From Bacteroides muris (ex Afrizal et al. 2022) (GTDB taxonomy: Bacteria; Bacteroidota; Bacteroidia; Bacteroidales; Bacteroidaceae): a stretch of DNA of 64,000 nt. How positions within the stretch are numbered: the stretch's first letter is position 1; every line of letters begins with the position of its first letter. Under the pieces are notes generated by a model. It saw only the letters and a program-made list of their open reading frames with translations, was not told where the DNA came from and did not search any database. Below, in pieces: positions 55,366-63,879 of this stretch. The translations under genes and the position numbers were made by a program. The stretch is taken from NCBI RefSeq assembly GCF_004793475.1, contig NZ_SRYZ01000001.1:238656-302655 (forward strand), written 5' to 3'.

Positions 55366-56796
55366 TTATTTGGTTGTTAACTCTTGTTTTCTTGCAATGA
55401 AGAACCCATAATAGGCAATCACTGCAAAAGCAACGGCCGGTACAACATATGCAGCCATAATACTACCCGTCTGGTCAGAGACAATACCCTGAATTTGGGT
55501 CAGAACGGCAGCACCAGCAATAGCCATTACCATGAATGAACCTCCAATCTTAGTGTCATTCCCCAAACCCGTAAGACCAAAACCATAAATGGTCGGGAAC
55601 ATCAATGACATACATCCGGAAATACCCATCAGGCAATAGACTCCAAAACAGCCCTTACCGAACATCGCACCCAAACAACACATTACAGCAAGAAGCGAAA
55701 GCCCTATCAAAAGTTTATAGGCTTTCACGTACTTCATCATTGCAGTGCATACAAACCTCATGGTCACAAAGAGAATGAGCGACATGATATAGTAAGTGGC
55801 CGCAGCTTGTTCTGCCGTACGTGGCAGTAAATCATTCAATCCAAGCCATTCACAACAATTATAGAATGCAGCAGCTATCGGTTCCACACCGCGCAATGCG
55901 ATGACAACGGCCTCCGCAGAAGTTGAGTCGCCTAAAGAAGCCAACACGTCGTCAAAATTGAGCTGTTGCATGGCATAACGGATGACAAAAGACCATACTG
56001 CGATTTGAGCACCTACATAAAAGAACTGTGCGATTACACCCCACACATAATTTTTATTTTTTACGAGTCGACGAAGCGTAGCACCAAATTCGACTTTCTC
56101 TCCGCTTTCACGAAGATTGGGCATTTTGGTCAAGCGGATGGCAAGCAGAAGCACCAACATCACTAGACCAAGTACCACATAAGCCGTAGTAACAGCATTC
56201 AGTTCTTGTCCCTGGATGGCGATTAACTCCTCAACCGGAAGATAGGCACGTTCTGTCGCTGTCATTCCATTCAGTTTTGAGAGGATGAAAATCTGACTGA
56301 TTACTACTCCCGTAATTGCCCCGAACGGGTTAAAAGCCTGCGACAGATTCAGACGGCGTGTGGCAGTACTTTCAGGACCGATTGCCAATATATAGGAATT
56401 GGTAGATGTCTCCAAGACTGAAAGACCGGCAAAGAGAACGAAGATTGCAAGCAGATACATAAAGAAGCTGAAATCAACGTTCACTCCCGAGCTAAGCATG
56501 GCAGGATAGAACAGTAAAGCCCCAAATGCATATAGACCAAGCCCCAGCATTACACCTGATTTATAAGTGTATTTCTTGATAAACAAGGCACCAGGAACAG
56601 CGCAACATCCATATCCTAACAAATAGCACACCACTTGTATCCAAGCAGTTTTCGAATCACTCATACTCATGATGCGCTTGAAAGCTGCAAGCATAGTATC
56701 TGTCAGATTATTCGGCACAGCCCAGGCAAAGAAAAGAGTAGTGAGCAGAATGAATGGGAAGAGGATTCCTTTCGGTATTATTTTATTTGATTCCAT
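55366..56796 (-). CDS. fucP: FucP-type sugar:proton symporter (MFS)
   Basis: This 476-residue inner-membrane permease has 12 predicted spans. FucP hallmarks are FFAWAVPNNLTDTMLAAFKR, GYGCCAVPGALFIKKYTYKS, FAGLSVLETSTNSYILAIGP and ATRRLNLSQAFNPFGAITGV. It imports the monosaccharide freed in the periplasm. FucP of E. coli carries L-fucose and also D-arabinose, which differ by one methyl group, and this fits the pathway proposed here. It lies 11 nt before the kinase and 25 nt after the lipoprotein gene. Confidence 0.9.
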   Translation of the reverse strand: MESNKIIPKGILFPFILLTTLFFAWAVPNNLTDTMLAAFKRIMSMSDSKTAWIQVVCYLLGYGCCAVPGALFIKKYTYKSGVMLGLGLYAFGALLFYPAMLSSGVNVDFSFFMYLLAIFVLFAGLSVLETSTNSYILAIGPESTATRRLNLSQAFNPFGAITGVVISQIFILSKLNGMTATERAYLPVEELIAIQGQELNAVTTAYVVLGLVMLVLLLAIRLTKMPNLRESGEKVEFGATLRRLVKNKNYVWGVIAQFFYVGAQIAVWSFVIRYAMQQLNFDDVLASLGDSTSAEAVVIALRGVEPIAAAFYNCCEWLGLNDLLPRTAEQAAATYYIMSLILFVTMRFVCTAMMKYVKAYKLLIGLSLLAVMCCLGAMFGKGCFGVYCLMGISGCMSLMFPTIYGFGLTGLGNDTKIGGSFMVMAIAGAAVLTQIQGIVSDQTGSIMAAYVVPAVAFAVIAYYGFFIARKQELTTK

Positions 56797-56821
56797 ACGA
56801 ATTCTCCATTATATAGTTACC

Positions 56822-58045
56822 CTATTGAAACTTTGTTTTTATTACATTCAAATCTGCTCCAAATAAATCTTGCACGATAGGGGCCAATTGTTTATCCTTA
56901 CCTTGTATATGAATCACCTTTTGCGTATGAACCAATGATGCACCGGGAGCTAGCTCCGCACCAGGAGAAGATGTTTCAATTTCATAGAAAGGTCCCATTA
57001 TAGAACCATCTTCTACCGGACCGTCATTATAAGAGTTGATTACATCCCCGGCAAACAGATTTTCCTGAGGTCCCCATTGACCATTTACGTAGACTGAAGG
57101 AGTTTCGGGAAGACTACACCACAGGATTGTGAGTACGCCTTTCAATGAATCATAACTTCCGCAAATATCCGTTGCCCGTGAAGCCGGCAATCCCAGTTTG
57201 GAACGATAGAGCCCGTCAATCTTGAAATAGATAATACCATTTTCCTTTATCAGCCTATCCGTCGGTATCTTACCGAAATATTCATCATTCACGATTGTTC
57301 CTTCCGCATCTTGCTTATAAGGAATGAATACAGTAGTGGTCGGTGTAGGATTAAAACAACCGAGCATCCATACAGATACAAGACCACCCTCTTTTGTCCA
57401 CGCCTTGTCACCTGTATTGGTAATCTTATTCTCACTCTTGTAAGCTACAATTTTCATATCATTTGTAAGCTGGATATTAAAATCGGCAGCCACTTCACCG
57501 GCATCCATCAACGATACAGTACGGTCAATATTCATATCAAAAGTAGTACCGGAAGCATTTGTCAAACGAGTATCTTTCACAAAACGGATACTACTGTTGT
57601 CTTGCGACTTTATGTCAAAAGCTTCAGTATCAAGTACCGGAGGAACTATCCAATTATCATAAACCTGCTCTTGTCCTTCCTTAAAATAAAGTGAGAACGG
57701 ACCACCTTCCGGACCAAGCCAGAAGCGTTCCTCACCTCCTACCGGATTAAATTGAGAACTGACTTTGCCCTCATTTATGAAACGATAATTAATCCAGCCG
57801 TAACTGTCACCTTCATCGCCGGAAGCAGAAGTAGTCATTACACGGCCTTGCCATGCAGGAATAACCATCACTTTAGAATTCCCATCAGCAGATACCAATT
57901 CAGTATATTCAATGCCGTGGTCCTTTAAGAACTGGGCATCATAAGCATAACTTCCCATCTTGATTTCTTTTTGTCCGCCGCATGATACAAGTATTGCAGT
58001 TGCACCTACCAGCAGAGTGTTTTTCAGTTTGGTTGATTTCAACAT
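56822..58045 (-). CDS. Lipoprotein of the sugar operon, mutarotase-like fold suspected (DUF6786-like)
   Basis: The 407-residue protein has a lipoprotein signal (LKNTLLVGATAILVSC). The body is beta-rich with PAWQGRVMTTSASGDEGDSY, GGEERFWLGPEGGPFSLYF and SRATDICGSYDSLKGVLTIL, and its Gly/Trp pattern recalls galactose mutarotase-like supersandwich proteins. I associate it, without proof, with the DUF6786 group found in Bacteroides sugar operons. It lies 14 nt after fucI and 25 nt before the permease gene, so it may interconvert anomers or ring forms of the released pentose, or bind it. Catalytic residues are not identified. Confidence 0.6.
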   Translation of the reverse strand: MLKSTKLKNTLLVGATAILVSCGGQKEIKMGSYAYDAQFLKDHGIEYTELVSADGNSKVMVIPAWQGRVMTTSASGDEGDSYGWINYRFINEGKVSSQFNPVGGEERFWLGPEGGPFSLYFKEGQEQVYDNWIVPPVLDTEAFDIKSQDNSSIRFVKDTRLTNASGTTFDMNIDRTVSLMDAGEVAADFNIQLTNDMKIVAYKSENKITNTGDKAWTKEGGLVSVWMLGCFNPTPTTTVFIPYKQDAEGTIVNDEYFGKIPTDRLIKENGIIYFKIDGLYRSKLGLPASRATDICGSYDSLKGVLTILWCSLPETPSVYVNGQWGPQENLFAGDVINSYNDGPVEDGSIMGPFYEIETSSPGAELAPGASLVHTQKVIHIQGKDKQLAPIVQDLFGADLNVIKTKFQ

Positions 58046-58059
58046 AACGCCTGTTTCCT

Positions 58060-59847
58060 TTATTTATAGAGAGGTCTATAATTCTTGCAAGCTCTATAGT
58101 CACTGCCTTCCATATCCTCGCCAAAAGCGGTCCAAGCACTGGGACGGAAAATATCTTCCTCAGAAACATTGTGCATGCATACCGGGATACGAAGCATGGA
58201 AGCCAGAGTAATCAAGTCAGCACCGATATGACCATAACTGATAGCGCCATGATTAGCCCCCCAGTTATTCATAACAGTATATACATCACGGAAATATCCC
58301 TTACCTGTCAGACGTGGAGCGAAGAAAGTGGAAGGCCATGTACGGTCAGTACGTTCATTGATAGCCTTGAAGACATCCTTATCCAAATTTACTGTCCATC
58401 CTTCGGCTATCTGCAATACCGGACCTTGACCTTTTACGAGATTCAAACGGCACATTGTTACCGGCATTTCACCACGAGTCAGGAACTGGGAAGAATAACC
58501 ACCGCCACGCATATATTCGCGACTGGCCGGATGCCACTTGGTTGCAGAAAGACAAGCTTCTACTTCCTCTTCCGTAATTTCCCAGAAAGGCTTCATTACC
58601 GGTTTATTGTCACGTGTCTGACAGCCTGTTCCATCAAGCGTACAAGAGCCGGAGTTGATCAGGTGAATGAAACCGTTTGCCGCCTTACCTTCCAATTTCT
58701 TACCCGTTACCCGTTCTATGGCATTCGGACTCCAATAAGTACGCACATCCGCAAATATCTGTGCCGTATTGGTCAATAAATGATTGAAGAGCATTGAAAT
58801 ACAATTCAACGTATCATTTTCCGTAGCAAAAGTAAATGCTTCACGGATACCGTTCCAATCAAAAGAAGTATTCAGAATAGCTTCTGAAAAATCACCGTCA
58901 GGCTTATAATCCGTCCACTGGCGCTGTCCCTGGAAACCTGCAGCAATCGCATTGTGTCCCATTGATTCTTCCTTGAAGCCCATTTCTGCCAATTTGGGAT
59001 TGCCAATCATCATATCACGGAAAATGAGGGTCATTTTCACCACATATTCCCAACGGGCATCTTTCTCTTCACGGGAATATACCAGATGTTCCGGATTAAA
59101 GTCTGTCCCTTCATTACTCTTGCAATACTTTTCTGTCCATGCCATAGCACATGCAAACTCTTCATGGTCATAAATACCCAACTGAACACGACGTTCTATC
59201 TCACTGGCATCCACATACTCATTACGCATGCCCAAATACTCCTGGAAGAAATCAGGATTTGGAATAGAACCTGCAATACCCATGGATACGCTGCCGATTG
59301 AAAGATAGGATTTCCCCTTCATTGTAGCCACTGCTATACCTGCACGTGCAAAGCGCAACAATTTTTCCTGTACATCTTCAGGAATTTCCATATTGGTGAC
59401 TTCTTGTACATCACGTCCATAAATACCAAAGGTGGGCAATCCCTTCTGTGTATGACTTGCCAATGCTGAAGCCAGATAAACCGCACCCGGACGTTCTGTA
59501 CCATTAAAGCCCCAAATGGCTTTCGGCATTTCTCCTTCCATATCAATAGTCTCGAATCCATAACACCAACAAGGAGTTACAGAGAGTATGATACCTACTC
59601 CACTATTGCGGAATTTTTCAGCTGCCATAGCAGCTTCAGCCACTCCACCGATAGTTGTATCTGCAATAACGCACTCTACGGAAGTGCCGTCGCTATGACG
59701 TAAAACAGAAGAATAAAGCTCGGCCACTTTATGGGCCATGGCCATAGTCATATCCTCCAATGACTCACGGATACCTCCACGACGACCGTCAATAATAGGT
59801 CTGATACCAATTTTTGGCTTTCCACCAATTAATCTTGAATTTCTCAT
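58060..59847 (-). CDS. fucI: L-fucose isomerase / D-arabinose isomerase
   Basis: The 595-residue protein is full-length for FucI. Family blocks include [60 protein letters not shown] and [19 protein letters not shown]. The catalytic/metal region is [20 protein letters not shown] then D, with the Glu-Glu at residues 293-294. A late His is in [20 protein letters not shown]. FucI converts L-fucose to L-fuculose and, equally well known, D-arabinose to D-ribulose using Mn2+. Fuculokinase, fuculose aldolase and fucosidases are not seen, while a ribulokinase is three genes downstream. D-arabinose is therefore the likely substrate. It is the first gene of the operon after the LacI gene. Confidence 0.93.
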   Translation of the reverse strand: MRNSRLIGGKPKIGIRPIIDGRRGGIRESLEDMTMAMAHKVAELYSSVLRHSDGTSVECVIADTTIGGVAEAAMAAEKFRNSGVGIILSVTPCWCYGFETIDMEGEMPKAIWGFNGTERPGAVYLASALASHTQKGLPTFGIYGRDVQEVTNMEIPEDVQEKLLRFARAGIAVATMKGKSYLSIGSVSMGIAGSIPNPDFFQEYLGMRNEYVDASEIERRVQLGIYDHEEFACAMAWTEKYCKSNEGTDFNPEHLVYSREEKDARWEYVVKMTLIFRDMMIGNPKLAEMGFKEESMGHNAIAAGFQGQRQWTDYKPDGDFSEAILNTSFDWNGIREAFTFATENDTLNCISMLFNHLLTNTAQIFADVRTYWSPNAIERVTGKKLEGKAANGFIHLINSGSCTLDGTGCQTRDNKPVMKPFWEITEEEVEACLSATKWHPASREYMRGGGYSSQFLTRGEMPVTMCRLNLVKGQGPVLQIAEGWTVNLDKDVFKAINERTDRTWPSTFFAPRLTGKGYFRDVYTVMNNWGANHGAISYGHIGADLITLASMLRIPVCMHNVSEEDIFRPSAWTAFGEDMEGSDYRACKNYRPLYK

Positions 59848-59923
59848 GGTTCAACTGATTTTATTTGAATTATATGATAAATTAACTAAAACGATTAAGC
59901 TAATATTTAAAAAAATAGCTCGC

Positions 59924-60928
59924 TTAAGGAGCTATCTCAATAAATTCTCCCTCAGCAAGAACAGATTGCACTGTATTGCCGTTTGCAATGATATCTATCA
60001 GTATTTCAAGTGCTTTCTGTACTAAAACATCTATAGGCTGTTGAATATAGGATATAGGAGCACCAAAAAAGTCAAATACCGGATTACCATCAAAACCCAC
60101 TAAACCTATTTTACCAATAATTTCTTCTCCCATGTCTTTTATTGTATATAAACAAGCCAATGAAATCATGTTGGTGGCAAAAAGGAAAGCGTCTACACCA
60201 CCATCAATCATTTTAGGCAATAAACGATCTGCTGACTTTCTGGGAGTATCCTGCTTCAAAAAGGCCACGTTAGCCAAGTTTTTCTTACCGGCTTCATCCA
60301 TAGCCTTTTTATAACCACGGATACGCTCTTTCATATGGATAAGGTTGACATCATAAGCCACCATACAAGGAGCATTATAGCCTGCATCCAAAAGATGTTT
60401 GGTTGATATATAGGAAGCATTAAAGTTATTCAATGCTACATAACTGACATTAAGTTCAGGAAAATAGCGGTCAAATAGAACGATAGAAATATTGTTGTTC
60501 ACCAATGAAGCAATAGACTTTTCGGAATTATCACAAGGAACAATGATGAGTCCATCTACACCTTTATTAATAAGATTACTGACAACACGATTCATCTTAT
60601 CCTTATCCTCATCTGAACTCCCAAAAAGTACAGTATATCCTCGTTTGGTTGCCTCATCTTCCAATACACGCGCTAATTGAGAAAAAAATGGGTTGGAAAT
60701 ATCAGAAACCACTAATCCTATTGTTTTTGTTTTGCCACTACGAAGACTTTTGGCCGCAAGATTAGGCTGGTAGTTCATTTCATTGGCAATTTTCAATATG
60801 CGTTGGGCAGTCTCTTCTCCCACGCGATACTCTTTCTTCTTCCCATTCAAAACGAACGAAACCAATGCTGTTGAAACGCCTGCAGCTTCAGCAATATCCT
60901 TCAGCGATATTTTTTTTAGTGACGACAT
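59924..60928 (-). CDS. LacI-family transcriptional regulator
   Basis: The 334-residue regulator has an N-terminal helix-turn-helix (SLKDIAEAAGVSTALVSFVL) and hinge helix (NLAAKSLRSGKTKTIGLVVS). A periplasmic-binding-protein-like sensor follows, with NPFFSQLARVLEDEATKRGY, GVDGLIIVPC and GLVGFDGNPVFDFFGAPISY. It probably responds to a pentose or pentose phosphate and controls the adjacent isomerase-kinase operon and the divergent secreted gene. Its own promoter overlaps that of the divergent gene. It is 76 nt upstream of fucI in the same direction. Confidence 0.93.
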   Translation of the reverse strand: MSSLKKISLKDIAEAAGVSTALVSFVLNGKKKEYRVGEETAQRILKIANEMNYQPNLAAKSLRSGKTKTIGLVVSDISNPFFSQLARVLEDEATKRGYTVLFGSSDEDKDKMNRVVSNLINKGVDGLIIVPCDNSEKSIASLVNNNISIVLFDRYFPELNVSYVALNNFNASYISTKHLLDAGYNAPCMVAYDVNLIHMKERIRGYKKAMDEAGKKNLANVAFLKQDTPRKSADRLLPKMIDGGVDAFLFATNMISLACLYTIKDMGEEIIGKIGLVGFDGNPVFDFFGAPISYIQQPIDVLVQKALEILIDIIANGNTVQSVLAEGEFIEIAP

Positions 60929-61015
60929 ATATTTGTGTAACGTTTTTGCTATATAATAGTATTATACTTTTAGGTTACCTCTTGAATCAGTAGCACTTAT
61001 CGTATTCTCACGATG

Positions 61016-61046
61016 CAAATATAAACATAAAAATTAAATCTGCAAA
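61016..61046 (-). promoter_or_regulatory. Promoter of the LacI regulator operon
   Basis: On the minus strand TTTG (61046-61043), 19 bp, TATATTTG (61023-61016). The start codon is 88 bp downstream. It lies back to back with the plus-strand promoter at 61051. Confidence 0.65.
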
Positions 61047-61050
61047 TTAT

Positions 61051-61082
61051 TTTGCTAATTCGTTATAACATTTTTATATTTG
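61051..61082 (+). promoter_or_regulatory. Promoter of the divergent secreted gene, with a palindrome in the spacer
   Basis: TTTG (61051-61054), 20 bp, TATATTTG (61075-61082), 76 bp ahead of the ATG. The spacer holds the palindrome GTTATAAC (61062-61069), placed where a bound LacI-type protein would block polymerase. Confidence 0.6.
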
Positions 61083-61158
61083 CAGTACCAAATCATGCTA
61101 AAAACGATATGAACTACCATAAACGACACATAAAAATTAATTTTAAACTTTTAAAATC

Positions 61159-62223
61159 ATGAAAACCAAGATTCTATTTACACTTTTATTCTTTGCATGC
61201 AGAATACACTACCTTTATGGACAGACTAACCTACAAATAGCTCCGGAAACTTTAGCAACTCCGGAAAAAAATGGAATATGGTTACAACCTGCTCAAAATA
61301 CAAAAGCACAACCCATTTGGGGATTTGCAAATGGTATCCGAATAGGAATTACTCCATTAGGAGGTCCACGTGGGCTAATTCGTATCTATACACCTTATTT
61401 AGAACATGATGAATTTGTTGTTACCAATTTCATTGCTTTTGAACCAATTGATAAAGCAAAAAATAATAGGGGGCTCTCAGAATTGGAATGGAGTCAACTT
61501 GATAATGTTCGTGGAAAACGTTTTTGGAGTGGGAATACTCCTGAAGCTCCCTCATTCCCAAATCAATATTATCCAGCTCACGGAGTAATAGCAAAGGAAA
61601 ATGGAGTTGAAACACTTACTGTGTATTTCTTTTGTGAAACTTTTGATAATGGTGCGGATATCTATGTCCGGACTAAATTCACAGAAGGAAAGCCTTATGA
61701 GTTTGAATTAACTACGTATACCACGGAAGAGTCAGATGAGCTAAATCGTTTTATACTCACAGCTACTATGGGAAACAAAGCAAGACTTAGGACATTACAT
61801 CTCGCAGATGGTAAAACGAAAGAAGCCGGCCAATTATGGCCGAGCTATAAAGATTCTAATTTCACAGAACATAACCATACTCCAGTGGCAGAAATGATAA
61901 AAGATAAAAATGGAGGTGTATGGTTTATAGCGTCACCTGATGAGAAAGACCCTACAAAAGCTGTATATGCTGAAGATACACATACACATTGGAAATATAC
62001 TGGTAAAAAAGCAACGCAATATTGGTATTGTTCCAATCCAAGTAATGAGTTAGAAGGAGTTGTGAACGGTCGTTATGCTTATTGGGCAAGTAAATCTCCG
62101 ATACCTGGTGGTATCGCTTATGAGAACTTTGAACTGACTGAACCATTTCAGTCTGGTCAAAGCTATATTTTTGGTATCACACCTCTTTCACCGGAAGAAT
62201 TAATAAATCACATTATGAAATAA
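61159..62223 (+). CDS. Secreted beta-rich protein of unknown function, divergent from the LacI gene
   Basis: The 354-residue protein has a signal peptide (ILFTLLFFACRIHYLYGQ). The body reads like a beta-jelly-roll or mutarotase-like glycan-active protein: PIWGFANGIRIGITPLGGPR, GLIRIYTPYLEHDEFVVTNF, TVYFFCETFDNGADIYVRTK, RLRTLHLADGKTKEAGQLWP and GGIAYENFELTEPFQSGQSY. I do not recognise a family. It shares the control region of the LacI regulator, so it is probably expressed with the D-arabinose operon and may act on D-arabinan or bind it. A hairpin followed by a T-run at 62347-62395 ends it. Confidence 0.7.
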   Translation: MKTKILFTLLFFACRIHYLYGQTNLQIAPETLATPEKNGIWLQPAQNTKAQPIWGFANGIRIGITPLGGPRGLIRIYTPYLEHDEFVVTNFIAFEPIDKAKNNRGLSELEWSQLDNVRGKRFWSGNTPEAPSFPNQYYPAHGVIAKENGVETLTVYFFCETFDNGADIYVRTKFTEGKPYEFELTTYTTEESDELNRFILTATMGNKARLRTLHLADGKTKEAGQLWPSYKDSNFTEHNHTPVAEMIKDKNGGVWFIASPDEKDPTKAVYAEDTHTHWKYTGKKATQYWYCSNPSNELEGVVNGRYAYWASKSPIPGGIAYENFELTEPFQSGQSYIFGITPLSPEELINHIMK

Positions 62224-62346
62224 GAACGGACTACTTTTTGGTAGAAATTCCTTTCTTCTTAATTTATAGAACAGAAACAAGATAAAGGGTGGATAAAAAT
62301 AATAAAAGGCTAAATTACAAAACTGACTAAATAGCTTATTACTCTA

Positions 62347-62395
62347 ATGAGAGCAGCAGAAAATAGATACTCTATTTCTACTGTTCTCATTTTTA
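62347..62395 (+). terminator. Terminator of the divergent secreted gene
   Basis: ATGAGA...CAG...AGAAAATAG pairs imperfectly with CTATTTCT...CTG...TCTCAT (62347-62390) and is followed by TTTTTATAT. It lies 124 bp after the stop at 62223. Confidence 0.55.
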
Positions 62396-62471
62396 TATAT
62401 ACAACTTTTCATAGTATAAAATCTCAAAAGACTCTTTCAAAGTTAACTTAAGATATATTTCTTAACTAATT

Positions 62472-62689
62472 GTTGGTGTCTTCCTTCTGGTGAAGTTCTC
62501 GAAAAACTTAATCCGGCCTTGAAGGAAATGCTCCCCCATCTGTTCACGGAAACCCACACCAGCGACACCAAAGCAGGGGAGCCGACACGTATCATGGGAA
62601 CATCCACTTGCGACATCATGGTTACCGACAAAGACGAGGTAGGCGGACGCTGTATCAAGGGAATCTGCGGTCAGGTGGACGGTTCGGTA
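62472..62689 (+). pseudogene. Fragment of the araB-type kinase with a 111-bp internal deletion
   Basis: In frame it reads [18 protein letters not shown], then [16 protein letters not shown], then [20 protein letters not shown] and [16 protein letters not shown]. This is the middle of the kinase at 53714, in the opposite orientation. The 37 residues between KAGE and LTRIMG are missing. In the intact gene this segment is bounded by two copies of GTGTCAG (54481-54487 and 54592-54598), so the deletion fits recombination between short direct repeats. The fragment starts exactly where the intact kinase changes from A+T-rich to G+C-rich. Confidence 0.88.
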
Positions 62690-62841
62690 GTTGTTTCAAG
62701 CATTATTATAAGGGATATGCGTGCAAGCATTTGACACATCTTTTCCCCCACCATGTATCGTACAACCGTTTTGTGGAATTGGAAAAAGAAGTACACTTCA
62801 TATTAGATGGGAGTAATACATTAAAAAAACGTTACTTTTAA
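62690..62841 (+). pseudogene. Relic of an IS982-like transposase N-terminus
   Basis: The frame [20 protein letters not shown], then SYNRFVELEKEVHF, ends at a stop at 62841. The VSYNRFVEL motif with the preceding short helices is typical of the N-terminal part of Bacteroides IS982-type transposases; the DDE domain is absent. It directly abuts the kinase fragment, pointing to a transposon-linked rearrangement. It is not the same sequence as the intact element at 51101. The rest of 62224-62906 shows no gene. Confidence 0.5.
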
Positions 62842-62906
62842 TATAGGGTGACGTCTTTTATTATTTTAAATACTTATCTATCAGTTGTCCATAAGTTAAT
62901 GAAACC

Positions 62907-63791
62907 CTATTTCATTATCTTTCCTGCCCAATAAACTCCCCCCAATATCAGCACCGCCCCCATCAAAGCAACCATAGTAAGCTGTTCTCCAAGCAGAAAA
63001 GCAGAGCCTACCAGAGTGAAGAGAGGATTCAGATAAATATAGTTGGAAGCTCTTATCGTTCCCAGCTGTTTCAATACCACATTCCAGACTACAAAACAAA
63101 TCAAGGAGGCCAACACACCCAGGAAAAGCAGATTGAACAGAATAGCCGGCTCGAGAAGACGAGCAATGTCGAAGTTCCAAGGATGAACCAGAAATGCAGG
63201 AAGAATAGTCAATACTCCATAAAAAAATATCTTACGGGTAATGAAAGTTATACCATAACGGTTGGACATTTTCCTCATTATTAAGCTATAGAATGCCCAG
63301 GAAAAAGCTGCAAGCAAAGTAAGGAAATCACCTAAAGGAGAAATCTTCAATACAAAACTACCATTATAAACCACCAATGCCACACCAACCAACGCCAGCA
63401 AAGAACCAGCCATCAATCCACGGGTAACTTTTTCCTTCTTGTAAATCCACAAAGAAAGAATGGTCGTGAGCAACGGTGCCGTACAGACAATAAATGCCAC
63501 ATTCGTAGCCAATGTAATCTCTAAAGCTGTATTTTCCGTAAAAAAGTAAAATGAACCGCCTGCTATACCTCCTAAAAACAACCAAAATTCATCTTTCCAA
63601 TTATCAGCAAACAGTTTTCGTGGAGAAATAAACCAGATGCCCAGATAAGCTATCAGGAAACGAAGGAAGAATATTTCTTGCGGGGAAAGGCCATGTCCAA
63701 TCAATACTTTCGTTGAAATAAAGGTCAGCCCCCAAATACCTACCGTAAGAACGGCGACAAGATGATAAGTATAATTTTTCATTGCGTTCAT
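62907..63791 (-). CDS. EamA/DMT-family transporter
   Basis: This 294-residue inner-membrane protein has ten hydrophobic spans in two EamA repeats (VLTVGIWGLTFISTKVLIGH to GVALVVYNG; LLAAFSWAFYSLIMRKMSNR to LILGGVYWAGKIM). It is a drug/metabolite-superfamily exporter, often for amino acids or metabolites. A second ATG at 63782 (MKNYTYH) is possible. It is monocistronic with its own promoter and has no evident link to the PUL. Confidence 0.9.
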   Translation of the reverse strand: MNAMKNYTYHLVAVLTVGIWGLTFISTKVLIGHGLSPQEIFFLRFLIAYLGIWFISPRKLFADNWKDEFWLFLGGIAGGSFYFFTENTALEITLATNVAFIVCTAPLLTTILSLWIYKKEKVTRGLMAGSLLALVGVALVVYNGSFVLKISPLGDFLTLLAAFSWAFYSLIMRKMSNRYGITFITRKIFFYGVLTILPAFLVHPWNFDIARLLEPAILFNLLFLGVLASLICFVVWNVVLKQLGTIRASNYIYLNPLFTLVGSAFLLGEQLTMVALMGAVLILGGVYWAGKIMK

Positions 63792-63810
63792 ACACTTCCG
63801 ATAAGTCGCG

Positions 63811-63839
63811 CAAAGATACGACTTTCTTCTTCAACACAA
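63811..63839 (-). promoter_or_regulatory. Promoter of the EamA gene
   Basis: On the minus strand TTG (63839-63837), 18 bp, TATCTTTG (63818-63811), 20 bp ahead of the start. Confidence 0.55.
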
Positions 63840-63843
63840 TAAC

Positions 63844-63879
63844 GCGAAGGATGAAATCTTCCCAGACTTCATCCTTCGC
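63844..63879. terminator. Perfect 12-bp inverted repeat, probable terminator
   Basis: GCGAAGGATGAA (63844-63855) pairs with TTCATCCTTCGC (63868-63879) across 12 nt. It lies just upstream of the EamA promoter and most likely ends a transcript arriving from the right. From 63880 to the window end no gene is seen. Confidence 0.5.

Noticed and set aside
53714..59847. L-fucose or L-arabinose operon as the main reading
   Set aside because: No fuculokinase, fuculose aldolase, fucosidase, AraA or AraD is seen in the window, while D-arabinan enzymes are abundant. It remains the main alternative.
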